In this document: in pieces, positions 6,208 through 6,499 of the stretch
How the letters are laid out: each line of letters begins with the position of its first letter
Numbering within the stretch: the stretch's first letter is position 1
Notes under the pieces: model-generated
Told to the model about the DNA's origin: nothing
Seen by the model: only the letters and a program-made list of their open reading frames with translations
Database searches by the model: none
Position numbers and translations under genes: made by a program
Assembly: GCA_017435245.1 (NCBI GenBank)
Contig: JAFSFK010000183.1
Span: 1 to 6,499, forward strand
DNA: 6,499 nt
Direction: 5' to 3'
From: Oscillospiraceae bacterium
GTDB taxonomy: Bacteria; Bacillota; Clostridia; Oscillospirales; Oscillospiraceae

Positions 6208-6236
6208 ATCATACCATTGAAATTATCGAATGTCAA
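6208..6236 (-). promoter_or_regulatory. Near-consensus sigma-A promoter of the DUF2975-HTH operon
   Basis: On the minus strand a perfect TTGACA (6236-6231) is followed, after 17 bases, by TATGAT (6213-6208). The -10 box ends 22 bases before the ATG at 6185, which gives a short leader holding AAAGGAGGT. The surrounding DNA is AT-rich, with AATTATC (6221-6227) inside the spacer and its inverted partner GATAATT (6256-6262) upstream of the -35 box, a possible operator for the small HTH protein. Confidence 0.8.
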
Positions 6237-6284
6237 TAATAAATTAAAGAAAATTGATAATTATTTACTATGCCGGTTGCTTTA

Positions 6285-6307
6285 CCGGGCAGGCAAGCCA
6301 TGCCCGG
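6285..6307. other. GC-rich hairpin upstream of the DUF2975 promoter
   Basis: CCGGGCA (6285-6291) pairs with TGCCCGG (6301-6307), and the interior GGC/GCC (6292-6299) extends the stem to 10 bp with a single bulged A. Neither strand has a T-tract directly after the stem, so it is a weak terminator candidate for transcription entering from the right. It may belong to an intergenic repeat. Confidence 0.45.
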
Positions 6308-6350
6308 CAGAGCGAAAACGGATGTTTTTACTCGGAATCGTCATATCCTT

Positions 6351-6499
6351 AAATTCCAGTTTATCGAACAGTCTTCAATAGAACTTGTAGGGGCGATTAT
6401 CAATCGCCCGCCCAATTATTTGTGTGCAAATAATTGGGATTTCCGGAGGAAATCATATATTATCACCTGTCGGTGATGGGATTTTGTTTTACAAAATCC
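6351..6499. mobile_element. Miniature inverted-repeat element C (cut by the window edge)
   Basis: The left end AAATTCCAGTTTATCGAAC begins at 6351 and the interior follows element B hairpin by hairpin: GGGCGATT/AATCGCCC (6391-6409), a perfect 12-bp stem CCCAATTATTTG/CAAATAATTGGG (6411-6438), GGGATTTCCGGAGGAAAT near 6436-6453, ATCACC/GGTGAT (6462-6477) and GGATTTTG/CAAAATCC (6479-6499). The right end lies outside the window. It is a diverged relative of B, with paired changes in the stems. A TA precedes the left end. Confidence 0.75.

Noticed and set aside
6270..6476. 68-codon plus-strand frame near the right edge
   Set aside because: It crosses a GC-rich hairpin and element C, has no Shine-Dalgarno sequence, and is explained by repeat sequence.

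Overview
The window looks like a chromosomal segment of a gut-type low-to-mid-GC Firmicute, most likely class Clostridia (Oscillospiraceae/Ruminococcaceae-like). The reasons are strong AGGAGG-type ribosome binding sites, consensus sigma-A promoters, the DUF2975 + YozG-like HTH gene pair, a DUF4173-type membrane protein, and many hairpin-rich intergenic repeats. The family-level placement is an inference; there is no rRNA or other marker here.

Layout. Bases 1-370 are non-coding: the right end of a dispersed repeat (4-24), a structured stretch holding a second repeat-end copy (164-180), and a strong terminator (311-358). A minus-strand MscS-type channel gene (371-1171) and a plus-strand alanine racemase gene alr (1304-2458) diverge from a 132-bp intergenic region with two back-to-back promoters. 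alr ends at a terminator (2462-2490) and faces a minus-strand gene whose own terminator is at 2711-2735; a roughly 210-bp miniature inverted-repeat element (A, 2498-2708) lies between them. All remaining genes are on the minus strand. In order of transcription they are a DUF2975 membrane protein (6185-5739), a small HTH regulator (5728-5516), a secreted or anchored hypothetical protein (5499-4981), a second miniature element (B, 4748-4968), a small lipoprotein (4719-4252) and a DUF4173-like membrane protein (4228-2738). A third miniature element (C) starts at 6351 and runs off the right edge.

How the parts relate. alr supplies D-alanine for the cell wall; the neighbouring MscS channel releases solute on osmotic downshock. 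They have separate promoters and no shared pathway beyond envelope integrity. DUF2975 and HTH are a tight translational unit behind a near-consensus promoter, with the hypothetical protein following 16 bp later. The lipoprotein and DUF4173 genes are 23 bp apart and look co-transcribed. Element B separates these two sets and is the only thing between them, so it may act as terminator, attenuator or read-through spacer.

The most notable signal is the repeat family. Seven copies of an end sequence containing CTCGATAAACTGGAATTT occur in 6.5 kb. They bound two unrelated hairpin-rich cores, and one core type occurs twice with stem pairing kept while stem bases differ. No transposase is encoded here. 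No CRISPR array, tRNA, rRNA or clear phage gene was seen.
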